A DNA stretch of 64,000 nucleotides from Parapristionchus giblindavisi (GCA_943737045.1 CALSFV010000386.1:1-64000), one strand, 5' to 3'. Counted from the stretch's first letter, positions 38,584 to 50,511 are shown. The notes: generated by a model not told the origin, from the sequence alone. Program-made: numbers and translations.

Positions 38584-39323
38584 TTAACTCGAGTTGCCTG
38601 AGAATGCGTAGTTGCTTTATTATGTTAAAGGTTTGTAGAGAGCTGGAGCCATTTTGGTCGAACTTATTGTTTGAAATTTTTACAATAAAACCCTTTGCGT
38701 GAGTGTTGGAATTGTTTTTTGTTTGTTTGTTTTTTTTCTTTTTCCAACTACTTTACAATCACAAAATTAATATTACTTTTCACTTTTCAATTTACTTTTC
38801 CAAGAGTTTAATACCACATAAATTCCGGGTCGTTGGTCAATAGCACAAAATAGTCTTGAATTCTTACTAACATGCAATCGGAGATGCGTATTGTATACGA
38901 TAAAGTACCAAAAATGTATTTCAAAATTCATGTTTTATTTTACTCTGAACGACCAAATCTTATTGATTCTTGTGTTTCAATGTCGTTTGGTCAATTCATT
39001 TCTAAGTGTACGTTAAATACTTTCTCAGGTGTTCTCCGCTTGAGATGAAAACACAACACAAGAGATTTATTACGATGCACTCTCATACAATAATACAGTA
39101 AAAATCCTAGAGACCAGCTCCTCTGAATAGACAAGTACAACAGTAAACCTAGCTAACATCTACAAAAACATGAAACCAATATTTCGTACCCGCGAAGTTA
39201 CGCTCACTGGTCCGTTCATTTACCAGTGGATTGATGAAGAGATTGACGGTTATGCTAATTTCTCTCATGTCGCTTTCCGTTGCATAACGATATGATATGG
39301 ATTTTCATGGACATTCAAGGGCC

Positions 39324-39466
39324 GGCACTACTTCAGAACAAGGAGCCAGAACATCGGGTAAGTCCAAAAGGATATGAAAAATCAAATAAACATAAAGGAA
39401 AGGACGTTTATATTAGACATTTGTACTAGTATTTTGGACTGGTACCCTGTTCTGAAATATGCCTGA
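39324..39466. mobile_element. Inverted-repeat element, GGCACTACTTCAGAACA family
   Basis: The left end GGCACTACTTCAGAACA pairs with TGTTCTGAAATATGCC at the right; TGGACT/AGTCCA lie internally. A relative is at 7236-7349. Confidence 0.6.
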
Positions 39467-39489
39467 AGGGGCCTCCATCCGAACGATCA

Positions 39490-41792
39490 CTACATTCTGG
39501 GTATACACCATCCTCTATTATCTGGACAATCCTTGTTGATGAAGCAGTCTGCGTTCGTATGGTGGCAATAAGTCCTGGGATCCGCGCATTCTCCGTTCAC
39601 GCAAACCCGTGCGTGGACTGTAAATAATCAGTGAAAAATAGTTATATTTGTTAAAGGCAGCCGGCATCCAAAAATTTCAATTCGAAATAGTTAAAATAGT
39701 TGATCTCATCTTGATAAGCTCAAAGAACTATTCAGAAATATGTATTTGAAAGTTTGAAAAGACGCTCTGGTAAGAAGTTGGATTACTGTAGCCTGCTCCA
39801 CACCACGGGCGAGGTTTCCGAACTACAGTATGCTAACTCCATCGAAAAGCTCAAAATAGCCCATTATTGTGTTTTATTCTTCATAATTCCCCAGTGCGGA
39901 TAGAATTATCATCAAAATATTCAATTTAAAGTCGTATCCAAAGAGTCGGTGTGGCAATTAGGAAAAGGCTCCCGCTATCTGGAGCAGACTGTAGTTTTTT
40001 AACTGCGCCGTTCTCCTTACCAGAGAATTCTTATGATATAAGATGTATATATTTCGAAATAGAATTTCAAGCTTTTTTATATGAGATCAACTTGTTTTTC
40101 GTTTCCCGGTCCCTTTAACAATTTTGAAAAAAAAATTAACATATATTGAGCGTATAAAATCACTTATTTTATTTGTACGAGAGCGCCTGCAATGACTATT
40201 TCCTGTTTTGCACAGTTCAGAAACTATGCAAATCTCTTATAAAATATTAAATCAGTGCGGCAAACATCACACAAAGAAATAAGTGTTATCCACGGACCAT
40301 AAGACCTGAGAAGTGTTATATTTAATACTTTTTGAGCTGAAAAAGATTTTTTTCTTTTCAGGTCTTATGCTCCGTGGATAACACTTATTTCTCTGCGTGA
40401 TTAAGGTCAAACGGGTAGGTGTGAGGAAGTAGAGAGGTAATCGAAAGTTAGGCGAGAGAGTGCATGCGCACGTTGAGAGTGCTCGGTATTTACAAAGAAT
40501 TTGTCATTTTCTTATGCTAGTATATTTTATACGGACAATATCAATAGTGCTCTCTTCGTAAACAAAAAATCGACACGAAAATTGTTGACGATTTTTTCAT
40601 ATTATTTTTTTACATCTCTTTTAAACTCGACATAAGAGGCAGTTTGCGCAAGAGTCGAGCAAATCTAGAGGAGGCTTGGCACAGGCCAAAAATTTTGATA
40701 CCCTCAAAACTTATGTATAGGATTTATCGACACCGCTGATGAAGATGGGCATTGTCATTTTCGCCTCAGTCTCGTAATGCCTGTGCGGGATTACGGTAAA
40801 ATCATGTTTTCAAACCGTTCTCGGTCCATGGCTGAGCTAGAGGGATGAAATTTGTGCTTCTGGGGCAGAATTCGATGCCAATGACGGCTGTCTACTTTAT
40901 TTGCTTTGAAAATTTTCCAAAGGTTTGGAAAATGCAACTTTTGATGAAGACGGATGCGCCCCTAGCGAGTATGACAGTTCGAACCGGCGTAACGAGAGGA
41001 TATCAGCGATATATTTTGAGCACTTATTTCCGTCGATAAAGTTTTAATTGTCTCGTTATAGTGATTTGCCGCGCGCTCCCTCTCACTCTCTCATTTCCGC
41101 ACGCTATCTCGCCACTCTCGAGAGTGCGAGAGAGCGCGCGGAATTGAGAGACATGCAAGACATGTTAAACATGTTTCGGAGGGTAACTGCTCACTATATG
41201 GAGCCAATGAAAGCTTTCTCGACGGAGATAAGTGCTCATAATACATCGTTGGAACCATCTCGTCACGCCGGTTCGAACTGTGCTACTCGTTAGCGGCGCA
41301 ACCGTCTCCATCAAAAGTTGCACTTTTGGAAAATTTACGAGACCACTGAGGCCAAAATGACACTGCCAATCATCATCAGCGGAGTCGATAACCCACTATA
41401 CACAAGTTTCGAAGGTATCACAATTTTTGGCCTGTGCCAACCTTTGTTCGTTCGACTCTTACGCAAACGGCCTCTTATCATACATCCATTGAGAGAGGTA
41501 ACGCTCCCTTTACACTCGACATAAATCAATCGAACTCACAATTTTGACACTGTTCCCCACTGAAACCGTCATCGCAAACGCACGAATCTTTCACGATTCT
41601 TCCATTGTTATTGCACAATTCTCTCTCTGAAGCTGAAAATCGACTGTAAATGTATCTTTTTCAAAGTTCAAAAACCTTGAAAAAAGGAGTCCAAAAGATA
41701 AAATGAAGATATAAGAAAAAATATTACTTACATGCTGAAATCGACACATTGGTCACTAAAAGTGTAATGAAGGCAATTCGCAGGATAGCCAT
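39490..41792 (-). CDS. Secreted half-EGF plus six-cysteine protein, member 3
   Basis: Three exons on the minus strand: 41732-41792, 41540-41632, 39490-39617, both introns phase 1, 93 residues. Signal peptide MAILRIAFITLLVTNVSISA. Exon 2: SERELCNNNGRIVKDSCVC...GFSGEQC, the four-cysteine half-EGF. Exon 3: CVNGEC-x6-C-x6-C-x5-CPDNRGWCIP, with Pro replacing Leu and Asn replacing Lys in the CLDKRGWC signature. The 1.9-kb second intron is swollen by an 840-bp foldback element (40634-41477) and a 395-bp element (40145-40539). Exon sizes (61, 93, 128) match members 1 and 4 closely, so these three form one subfamily in which the fourth and fifth exons of the other subfamily are fused. Confidence 0.84.
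40145..40539. mobile_element. CCGTATAAAAT-family element with a nested palindrome
   Basis: Ends ATTGAGCGTATAAAAT and ATTTTATACGGACAAT. A second foldback (40268-40398; arms AAATAAGTGTTATCCACGGA and TCCGTGGATAACACTTATTT) sits inside it, so insertions are layered. Confidence 0.75.
40634..41477. mobile_element. 0.84-kb foldback element, AAGAGGCAGTTTGCG family
   Basis: AAGAGGCAGTTTGCGCAAGA at the left pairs with the right end CGCAAACGGCCTCTTA. Arms include TTGGCACAGGCCAAAAATTT and its inverted partner. A larger relative is at 61811-63288. It is inserted in intron 2 of the 39490-41792 gene. Confidence 0.75.
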
Positions 41793-43462
41793 TTCGAGAG
41801 TGAAATAATCTTACTCTTATCAGTGTTTATATTGCGTCGAGTGGGAAAGCTTTATCATAACGACAATCAAGTGACGGCGCGTCATTCTCAAGCTCGCTTA
41901 ACGTCTTAGATTTATCGATAAGGGATTTATTCATGCTAACACTAGGTCTAAAAAGTGGAAACACCTATACCGCCTTTTGTTTTATGAACTGAACAAGCAA
42001 ATAAATATTATTTTAATAGTCTTTATATCATGCCTTACCATCAGAAACGAAAAAAAGTGCTGATTTACTCGGATAGTATTAAAAAACTACCCAGAGTCAA
42101 TTAATATTGTTTTGGCTTGTGAGGCGATGGTAACGTTATCTGACGTGTCAAAGAATGAAAATATAATTTTGTCATACAGTGAAAGGGAAAATGGGTAAAT
42201 CTGCGGCCCGTGTTATCGTTCACTGAGCAAGGATCGATTATCGATCGCTTTATTTCAACCCAGCCCATACAACTCTTATCTTTATGGGCGACAACTTTTA
42301 TCTGTTTCCTACAGACTATTATTTCATCGCAAAAGTCTCCATACTTTATGCTCGTCTTGTTTGAAAAGAGCGATGGAAATAAAAATTCAAAACGGAATTC
42401 CGGACCGTGCACAATCAATGCAAACATAAACGTATGTTTCGAAAAAATATTGTGAAAGTAATCAGTTTTCGAAAACAATGTTATAATTCCGGATATGATA
42501 ACTTGATCTGCAAAAAAGGGCTAACATCCATAATAATGTTTAAAAAAGGATGATTCATCAAGGTGCAAATTATTCACTCAACATAGAGCTTAAAACCATT
42601 TGTGCTTAATCACACTTGTATGATTATTCACAATGAAATGTATTTCTACCATTTGTAAAATAATCAAAGCCCACATCCGGCATGTGTCATTTATTTCAAG
42701 ATATAGAAGGCGTTGTTAACTTTTGCTTATTTATTTATTGCAGTTGGTGTTCTCTAAATGAAAAACAATGCAGACTCGTTGAAACACACGTTTAAACGCG
42801 TTTGCAATGATTCTCGAAGTTTCCGTCATCGAACTGAGGTGTGGTAGTAGTGTGGTCGTCAACTGTCGTTTCGCTGTTTCTGTCTTGATATCTCTTGTTT
42901 TTGCATGGTTCAGAAACTAGAACGATCTCTTTTAAATATCGAATCGGCGCGGCGAAGGTCAGGCGAGTTAGGTGAGAGGAAGTGGAGAGGTAATCGAGAG
43001 TTAGGCGAGAGAGTGAAGCCGCCCGTTGTCTCGGTATTTAGATAAAGTATTTCATTATCCTGACAATAATGTTGTTTGTACCCATCGTGCCAATGTATTT
43101 AAGTGTCTTATTCGTAGCTCATGAGTATTGTACGCTACGAAAAGTAATCGCAGCCTTCATTCTTACCTCCTGACTTTATCATAATTTTTAAACATTTAAT
43201 TATGAATCTTAAAATATCCTCCGAGGTCAGATAAATGTATTATTATTATTATCTCATGCTAGTATATTTTATTTGGACTATTTATATATATGTTTCATGG
43301 ACAATTCATTATCCTTCTCATTCATTTCTTTAGTAATATTGTTGGATAGTAGCCACATGAAAAGATAAAAATAAACAATATATCGGAAACAGGGTTCCAA
43401 AAAGTATTGAGTACATTTACATGCTTTGTAAATTCATTATTTGTTCTTTAAATTAGGTGTTC
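41793..43462. other. Intergenic region
   Basis: No supportable gene. A 125-residue minus-strand frame at 42101-42478 has no signal peptide, conserved motif or splice partners. 42890-43280 holds a decayed copy of the CCGTATAAAAT-family element. Confidence 0.5.
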
Positions 43463-43533
43463 GTTCTTATCATCATCTCTTATCTGAGACAAGGAGGATA
43501 TGCATAATTGTTAAGAAAGTGAAATCCTCAGTA
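43463..43533. promoter_or_regulatory. Upstream duplicated module A with two TTATC (GATA) sites
   Basis: About 70 bases nearly identical to 43763-43833, including AAGGAGGATATGCATAATTG and TTAAGAAAGTGAAA. Each copy holds two TTATC sites (here 43467 and 43480; the second is a full CTTATCT, i.e. AGATAAG in reverse). GATA factors of the ELT class drive epidermal collagen genes in C. elegans, so a role in the collagen at 43981 is plausible. Confidence 0.45.
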
Positions 43534-43762
43534 GTATTGCAACGGCACGATAGATTCGTTCATCATTGTGTATCAAATCATTCAAGGGACAACACCCCGA
43601 TCTCCCCACTAACTCCTACTGTTATAACATAAATATTATGTAATATCACTAGATGAAAAATTCAAATAGTATAACTATAAGAAATGAACTGATCGAATCG
43701 AGTTTTGCACAAAAATAATCCAGACGTATGTATGGAACACATTACAATTAACCGCACATGAC

Positions 43763-43833
43763 AGTTCTTATCATCTTCTCTTATCTCCAACAAGGAGGAT
43801 ATGCATAATTGTTAAGAAAGTGAAACCTCAGTG
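43763..43833. promoter_or_regulatory. Upstream duplicated module B with two TTATC (GATA) sites
   Basis: Second copy of the 70-base module, about 150 bases upstream of the collagen ATG, with TTATC at 43768 and 43781. Sequence between the two modules is not similar. Confidence 0.45.
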
Positions 43834-43927
43834 GGATAAACAATACATCAGGTTTTAGGACACGGATAATAGTACCATGCTAATTATGACCTCACAGAAA
43901 TCCAGTTACATAACAGTAATGTAAGAG

Positions 43928-43936
43928 TATATAAGG
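43928..43936 (+). promoter_or_regulatory. TATA box of the collagen gene
   Basis: TATATAAGG lies 45 bases before the collagen ATG, a normal distance for the short 5' leader of a worm collagen gene. Confidence 0.6.
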
Positions 43937-43980
43937 TATCGAAAGTTTCTGTTAGTATCAACTCCTCCAAAGGAACTGCA

Positions 43981-45395
43981 ATGAAGTTTCAAACAGCCAC
44001 ATTTGTGGCCTCTTCCTTCTCTGCTGTCACACTGATCTTGTCACTACTGGCCATGTCCCACATATACATTAACGTCCAGGACTTCTGGAGCGAGCTTGAT
44101 ACGGAGATCGGTCAATTTAAAGTAAGTACATTACTCCAAGAAATTTCACTGACTGTTTTGTGACGTCACTCGCGAAGGGAAGTGTATTCTCGCAAAACAT
44201 TTGACACGCATCACACGTCGTTTTTTACTATACTCTTGAATACCGAATTATATAAATTTATACTGCAAAATAATAATATATTTTACTTTCTTCTACTTTC
44301 AATTTTACAGACTGCGACGGATGATATGTGGCGTGATCTAATCGCTCTTCATCCTCGTATCAAGAGAGATTCCTACGGTAGTGGTGCGTCTGGAAGTTAC
44401 GGTACCGGAGGTGGAAGTGGTGATGCTGCTGTGTCCGGTCCTGCAGCCGGCCCCTCTTCCGGCCCTGCATCCGATGGAGAAGCCCCTGCTCACGCCGAGT
44501 CTAACGCTCCAGGCACTCAACTATCCAGTGCGTGCAATTGTAATGCCAAGAACAAGTGTCCAAGCGGACCTCCTGGACCTAAAGGAACTCCCGGAGCACC
44601 TGGTCCCAATGGAGATGCTGGTCCTGTAAGTGATTTGACTCGTTTTTATCTTCAAAAATAGTGTACAGAGAACGTGTTCAACGTGTTTAATTGAAAGTCT
44701 GCTGCAAGTCACAGTGTTCTTTAGTTAGACTTGCACTCTATTTGAAGTAAAAAGTTAAACACGTTAGAACGCGTTGTAGGCATCTAGTTTTGATATTCTA
44801 GAGCATCAAAATATTAAAAAATACTCATTTAATCAGTCAATCACAGGATGGTCTTGATGCTGTTGATGCCGATGATCTTCAAATGAACCCCATTCAAATG
44901 AATACATGCTTCTATTGCCCTCCGGGACCTCACGGAGCTCCTGGTCGTAATGGAGCTCCCGGCCTTCGTGGTATGGCCGGACCCGACGGAGCCAAGGGAG
45001 CTGAAGGTAGAGACGGACGACCTGGTATGCCTGGTCCCATTGGGCCACCTGGTAAGGTTGGTAAGGTTGGACCGGAAGGCCAGCCCGGAGAGAAGGGAAT
45101 GGATGGCAGAAAGCCGGTCGGAAGACCCGGTCCTAAGGGACTCCATGGTGTTGCTGGTCCACCTGGTCCTGCCGGTCCTGCAGGCAAGGATGGGGAGACC
45201 GGGGAACCCGGAGAACCAGGATCCGATGGACCCGCAGGTGAGCAAGGAGAGCAAGGCACAGCGGGTGCCCCTGGATCTGAGGGCCATGATGGACGACCGG
45301 GACTTGATGGAGGATACTGTCACTGTCCCCATAGAGGAGCTGGAGGAGTTGCTGGAGGAAGTGGAGGAAAGGAATCATACAAGGAGTCATCTTGA
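43981..45395 (+). CDS. Nematode cuticle collagen
   Basis: Three exons: 43981-44121, 44311-44625, 44847-45395, both introns phase 0, 334 residues. Residues about 10-35 form the N-terminal membrane anchor (SAVTLILSLLAMSHIYINV) of cuticle collagens. RIKR near residue 65 is the subtilisin-like cleavage site. A Gly/Ser/Ala/Pro linker follows, then the cysteine knot CNCNAKNKC. A short Gly-X-Y block (PSGPPGPKGTPGAPGPNGDA) is followed by a non-collagen interruption containing CFYC. The main Gly-X-Y region has small breaks (KVGKVG, RKPVGR), then CHCPH and a Gly-rich tail. The product is secreted by the epidermis and built into the cuticle as trimers cross-linked through the cysteines. It is preceded by a TATA box and a duplicated GATA-site module, and followed by AATAAA at 45417. 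The particular col gene is not identified. Confidence 0.95.
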
Positions 45396-45416
45396 TTCTC
45401 TTTGTGTACGAATACG

Positions 45417-45422
45417 AATAAA
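45417..45422 (+). terminator. Poly(A) signal of the collagen gene
   Basis: AATAAA 22 bases after the stop codon, giving a very short 3' UTR. Confidence 0.7.
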
Positions 45423-45570
45423 TATTCTATATGCGATAAAATCTTATGTTTCTATATTTTCTTTTTTATTTCATGAACAATTAAAGTGGTGAAAATTAAT
45501 GAATACAACAAATCATCACTGGAAAAAAGATACACGCATAGAATTAACTTTCAAGAAATCCATGTCTACA

Positions 45571-47119
45571 TATCACGCGTGTCGCGTAAGGATCGATACA
45601 ACTAACGGACAATGAAAAAATTAAAATCTGGTAAAAAGCATTTTTAGAGAGTGCTGACAGTTCCGGAGAAGATAGCGTTTCGATTTTTTGTCTAAGATCA
45701 ATTTCGACGAAGATAGACGCCGTAATTACCGAAATTTACACATGCAAATGTCGGAATTTGTGGAAACGTCCTGACTCTCAAAGGAAATAGCTCGCTTTGG
45801 AATGGGAATAACGAAAATATCACAAAGACATATATTGTAGAGAATTTTCTGGAGAATCGAAATAAAACAACCAGAAATTACAAAATCGATTTTTCATCAG
45901 TTTCTGTGGCGGAAAGCTGACGTTTGCACAGCAAATCGAAAGTGCAATTTTTTATTGGCTCAGATGGTAGATATTGTGAAGACGCCTCGATTGATATATA
46001 CTTTATGGGGTCGAATAGTGACCGCAATATGAGTTTTTTTTTTCAAAAAAACGAGTCTGAAATCCCGGACTTATCCGATTTGTCGCTCGAGAGAGGGAAG
46101 GATCACTTTGATCTACCCACTCGTCTCTCGCTGATCAATGATTTACCAACTCTTTTTTTTCTTTTGCGTGTTTTCAAGTGTTTTCAACAGGTTTCCCTGT
46201 TTCTTGAATATATTGTTAATTCCTGAATATATTGTAATGTAGTCAAATACGAAAAACACTCGCAAGAGGAGAAGAAACGAGTCGGAGCCGGAATCGGGGA
46301 TGGAAGATGAAGTCTTTCAGGAGGAGAATGAGGACGAGGATGAAGAAGAATTTGATGAGATTATTACTGATAGGCAGGATGAGGAGGGTTTCCTTCGAGA
46401 GACTATCACCGCCGGAAGAGACTCTATCTTTGATAAATAGATTGTTGTTTGTTTATATTTCCATTGTTTACATGCTAAATCCTTCTTTGAATTAGGGTTT
46501 AGTTATGCTTTTTATTTATTTCTTTGCATTTTTCGAGTTCAATGTACACAAATACCAGAAAATATCATTGATCAGCGAGAGACGAGTGGGTAGATCAAAG
46601 TGATCCTTCCATCTCTCGAGCCAGAAATCGGCTAAGTCCGGGATTTCAGACTCGTTTTTTTGGGAAAAACTCATATTGCGGTCACGATTCGACCCCATAA
46701 AGTATATATCAATCGATGCGTCTTCACAATATCTACCATCTGAGCCAATAAAAAATGGAACTTTCGATTTGCTGTGCATATGTCAGCTTTCCGCCACAGA
46801 AACTGATGAAAAATCGATTTTGTAATTTCTGGTTGTGTTATTTCGATTCTCCAGAAAATTCTCTACAATATATGTCTTTGTGATATTTTCGTTATTCCCA
46901 TTCTAAAGCGAGCTAATTCCTTTGAAATCAGGACGTTTCCACAAATTTCGACATTCAACGGCGTCTATCTTCGTCGAAATTGATTTTAGACAAAAAAATC
47001 GAAACGCTATCTCCTCCGGCACTGTCAGGGCTATCCAAAAGCAGTCAATACGATAGTGGTTATATTTTGTCCGGACTCCCCACGATTTTGTCTCGATCCT
47101 TACGCGACACGCGTGATAT
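45571..47119. mobile_element. 1.55-kb foldback element with coding-like arms
   Basis: TATCACGCGTGTCGCGTAAG at the left pairs with the right end CTTACGCGACACGCGTGATA; inverted arms of about 550-580 bp run to about 46147 and from about 46567. Each arm contains the same open frame reading away from its own terminus, with residues such as FFIGSDGRYCEDASIDIYFM and DHFDLPTRLSLIND conserved in both. The 420-bp spacer carries an acidic coding-like exon (46300-46440). No transposase was recognised. No clear target duplication is visible. Confidence 0.7.
46300..46440 (+). other. Acidic coding-like fragment in the centre of a foldback element
   Basis: A frame from ATG at 46300 to TAG ending at 46440 (46 residues) is strongly acidic (ENEDEDEEEFDEIITDRQDE) and ends TAGRDSIFDK. 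The frame continues upstream without a stop to about 46243 through a basic stretch (KNTRKRRRNESEPESG) that follows a possible acceptor TGTAATGTAG. The basic-then-acidic composition is typical of a low-complexity nuclear protein segment and unlike the flanking DNA. It may be an exon captured by the element. No homologue is recognised. Confidence 0.35.
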
Positions 47120-47370
47120 TTTTTAAACGAACGAGGAAATGCAAATGTCAGCTGTGATCTCGATATTGTAGTCCAGGGTTGGGCGGTAATGGGTGGCCGG
47201 TAAAAAATTCGGTAACGGTAATTTACCGGTCTAAAACACCGGTAAAAATTCGGTAAAACGGTAAAAGTCTTAAAAACCTTGTAAAATCGTAATAAAATAG
47301 AAAAAAAAGTTTTGTCTCTACGTTTATTCATTCCATGAGAACTGCGACATCGTGTCTGACTCTATATGTG

Positions 47371-47725
47371 ATGGCTCGTTAAAAAATAGCGGAAAACCGA
47401 AATCGGCGACTTTCCACCCGTTAAAAAAGTACCCGGAAAGTCGAAAATGGAAACCCGAAATTTGAATTCGCGCGCGTGCAAAGAGGTGCGGGAATTCAAA
47501 TTCCGACTTTCCGTCGTTGATTTTTAGCAGTTAAAATAGATATTCAACTTCGTGAAAATGCAATCCGAGGAAATTCGCTGTCGGAAAGTCGGAATTTGAA
47601 TTCCCGCACCTCTTTGCGCGCGCGCGAATTCAAATTTCGGGTTTCCATTTTCGACTTTCCGGGTACTTTTTTTAACGGGTGGAAAGTCGCCGATTTCGGT
47701 TTTCCGCTATTTTTTAACGAGCCAT
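47371..47725. repeat. Near-perfect 143-bp-arm palindrome
   Basis: The left arm 47371-47513 starts ATGGCTCGTTAAAAAATAGC and the right arm 47582-47725 ends GCTATTTTTTAACGAGCCAT; the two are almost exact reverse complements around a 68-base loop. A shorter, more diverged copy is at 50819-51019. No open frame. The near identity of the arms suggests recent insertion or arm conversion. Confidence 0.88.
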
Positions 47726-50511
47726 GAATGGCAAAAAGGCTATTTTGTTCTTAGTTTGAGAATAGATATAACAAACAATTATTTCATTTCTCTTACTGTG
47801 TTATTAAAGAATTATTTATGGTAAGAATAAATGTATGTTGAGGCATAAAATTACATTCGGATATGGTCTGCCTTTTCTCTCTGCGGTTCGGTCGGTTGGA
47901 TTATTATCTCTCCACTCTCGACTACACTCGCCTATTCCATCAAGAGAAGAGGACCAACAGTTGAATCCCCTCCTAGTTGACTTTGGAAAGTCAGGAGCGG
48001 TATATCCGTATTGTCAAACAGGCCGATTGGACGAGTAACGTCAATTTTTCGTGGGTTATTTCACTATTCCAATCAAGTTTCATATGCTGACGTTTTCTCG
48101 AATGGAGAAGAATTCTCTCAGAGACGAAAGGATAAATCTTGTGGATAAGAAGATTCCCCCTGTTTTGGCCCCCTCTGCATTTAATGTGCTGATAGGATAA
48201 ATAAATAAAAAAAATAAATGGTCAATTTCTCGAGACATCTAACATAATATTACCAAAAAATACTCAGAAAATCTAGTGCAAATTTCGGTAATTACCGTTG
48301 AGAAACCGTAAAATTTACCGGTCGGTAAAGTTTACGGTGAGAGGCCGGTGAAACCGGTAAAAAATCGGCCCTGTTGTAGTCTTTTCGTCGATCGTCTTCA
48401 TTCTTGTTTAAGAAACGATAAATAAATTGCTATTGTCCGTATAAAATGTACTTGCATAATTGCCTTGCCACTGCTACTAAACAGAGAAAGAACTATCGAT
48501 CGACCCCCCCCCCTTTCTTTCACTTCCCTTCTCTTCGCGCTCTCTGATCTACGTACTATCTCGCTTGGACTCTCTCACTAAACACAGAAATTCATTGTGG
48601 CTCTGGCTCGCTACTCTCGTACCAAATAAACAAGTGCATTTTATACGGTCAATAATATTATCGAGTAGTGAGTTGCCTCACCTTACAATTAGTACGATGT
48701 CGGAAAATTCAAGACTCATGAGAATTTTAATTAAGCGTGTTTCGACGTGTTTCAGCGTGTTCAATTCAATATAACTTCAATATAACTCAAATAATATAAT
48801 AATATAAAATGTAATTCAATATAACTTACCTTGGCAAAGAATAGCCTACCAATTACATTAAGAAATGAAGAAAAAAAGGTGATAAAGACATACATATCCG
48901 CTTATGACAAAATTAATGACGCATATCAGATGTGGACTTTCACAACCGGTAGAAATAAATTTCATTGTTATTAGTCATGCACGCATGAGTAAGCACAAAT
49001 GGATTTTATATTGTATTGAAAGCAATATTTGCACATTGATGAATCATAAATCTTCATCATTGATATTATCCTGTTTTTTTGTTGTTGGAAAAATCAAGTT
49101 GTCGTATATGAAGGATTATGGGATCTTTCATTGATTTTTCGTACGCATCCAACTTCGAATATTTGGATAACTAGAAGGCCTATCCAGAAAAATTTCACCC
49201 TGCTGCGAATTCGGGTATTGGCTGCAGCCTTGCTCCAATTTCACGGTTGCTTCAAGAAGAGCTCAATGATAATACTAATACTTTGTCACATTCGCACAAT
49301 ACATGAAGAGCTTTAAACTAGTTCAAAGCAGTAAACTGATTCTCTCGGTGATTCCTTATGATATAAGGAAGGTGTGCATAACAGCGCTAGCTTATCATTC
49401 ATTCTCACCGGTCGAAAAGCACTTTTTTGCACTTCACAACTTTGAAGATTCACAATTCCGAGGGCGAACTTAAAGTGCAGGTTTTTGGATAGGAATGTAA
49501 TTGATCGATTCCCCGCTTTTTAGAGCGATTGCTTATCTTTTTTGCTAGTGACAGTCGATTATCCGAATCATGGTCGTTTAGGCCACGCCCCTTCTCATCT
49601 CTCTATCCGTAAACATCTCTAGGTCTTCCATTCTGTTCATTGAAACTTTAAGTTATTTTATTAGTCAGAATAGAGAGATATGAATCGAGTATGAATCGAG
49701 TATTTTTTTAAATTTTTTCTTTGAGTTTTCGATCTTGAGATGTAAAACCTAGTATTACAGGGGGAATCACTTCAGGCGACTTGGTCCGAGTGAGATGTGG
49801 ATCTTGGACTACAAGCTGCATGTCCCATTTGGTGATCATTTGGCTTAGTATAAAAATGCCACAAGGCGTAGCAATCTCCCTCGCCCGAGGAAGATAAGTC
49901 CAAAGTAAGTGCAGAAAAAGTGCAAAGACTTTCAGCACACCTTCATATTTATTTCTAGCAATCTTTTCAAACTACGTCGAGTATAAAGTATGAAGCCTTT
50001 TTCCCTGTAATAAGAGCTCCACGTACGAAACAGATAAAAGTTAGCAATGATAGAGATAAGAATTGTGTGCGATGTGTTTAAATAAAGCGAAAGCTCATTG
50101 ATAAGTCGCAGCGAACTATTCTCGATTGACGATATGATATTATCCTGTGAAAATTCAAAACCAATCTTTCCCAATTGGTTTTGAGCTTGATCAAGGTCAT
50201 CAAATTGTAAATTGTAAATTGAGCAATAAATATCGCTAGCACTTTCGATTGACATACGCGATCATGTCGTTTCCCGATAACGCCTGAAAAAACATTTTTT
50301 TTATCGCTGAGAGAATAATTAACCAAAGAGACGTTGCGCTGCTTATGAAGGCAAAGACGATACACTTCCAATATCCGTTTTGCTTGCATAGTCACTGTAC
50401 CAATTCCTACATTTCATCAGTCATGACTATGTGAATAACCCTTTACTGCTGCGAGGTTGTGATATCAACCATTATTGTAACAGCAAATGCTGACTGACAT
50501 GTCGGCTCTCG
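47726..50511. other. Gene-poor region
   Basis: No supportable gene. Short frames at 47835-48038, 48904-49316 and 49708-50395 show no motifs or splice partners. The stretch includes a CCGTATAAAAT-family element (48432-48653) and part of a CTACAGTTCTTATC-type repeat at about 50046-50125. A run of GGTAAA and ACCGGT motifs sits at both 47187-47290 and 48288-48370. Confidence 0.5.
48432..48653. mobile_element. 222-bp inverted-repeat element, CCGTATAAAAT family
   Basis: Ends ATTGTCCGTATAAAATGTAC and its partner GCATTTTATACGGTCAAT. A compact, well-preserved member of the family described at 20057-20336. Confidence 0.78.

Larger units (their letters stand above)
37103..39489. other. Intergenic region dominated by a foldback element
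   Basis: No supportable gene. It contains a short inverted repeat near 37480-37515 (GGTACCCGTCC/GGTACCTTGTCC), a run of CTAATTAGATTCGTAGTTT repeats at about 37637-37790, the TTAA-flanked element at 37795-38583 and the element at 39324-39466. Confidence 0.6.

Noticed and set aside
42101..42478. 125-residue minus-strand frame
   Set aside because: No recognisable motif, signal peptide or splice partner; composition resembles random AT-rich DNA.
44841..45332. Antisense open frames across the collagen exon
   Set aside because: Shadow of the Gly-X-Y codon pattern on the opposite strand.
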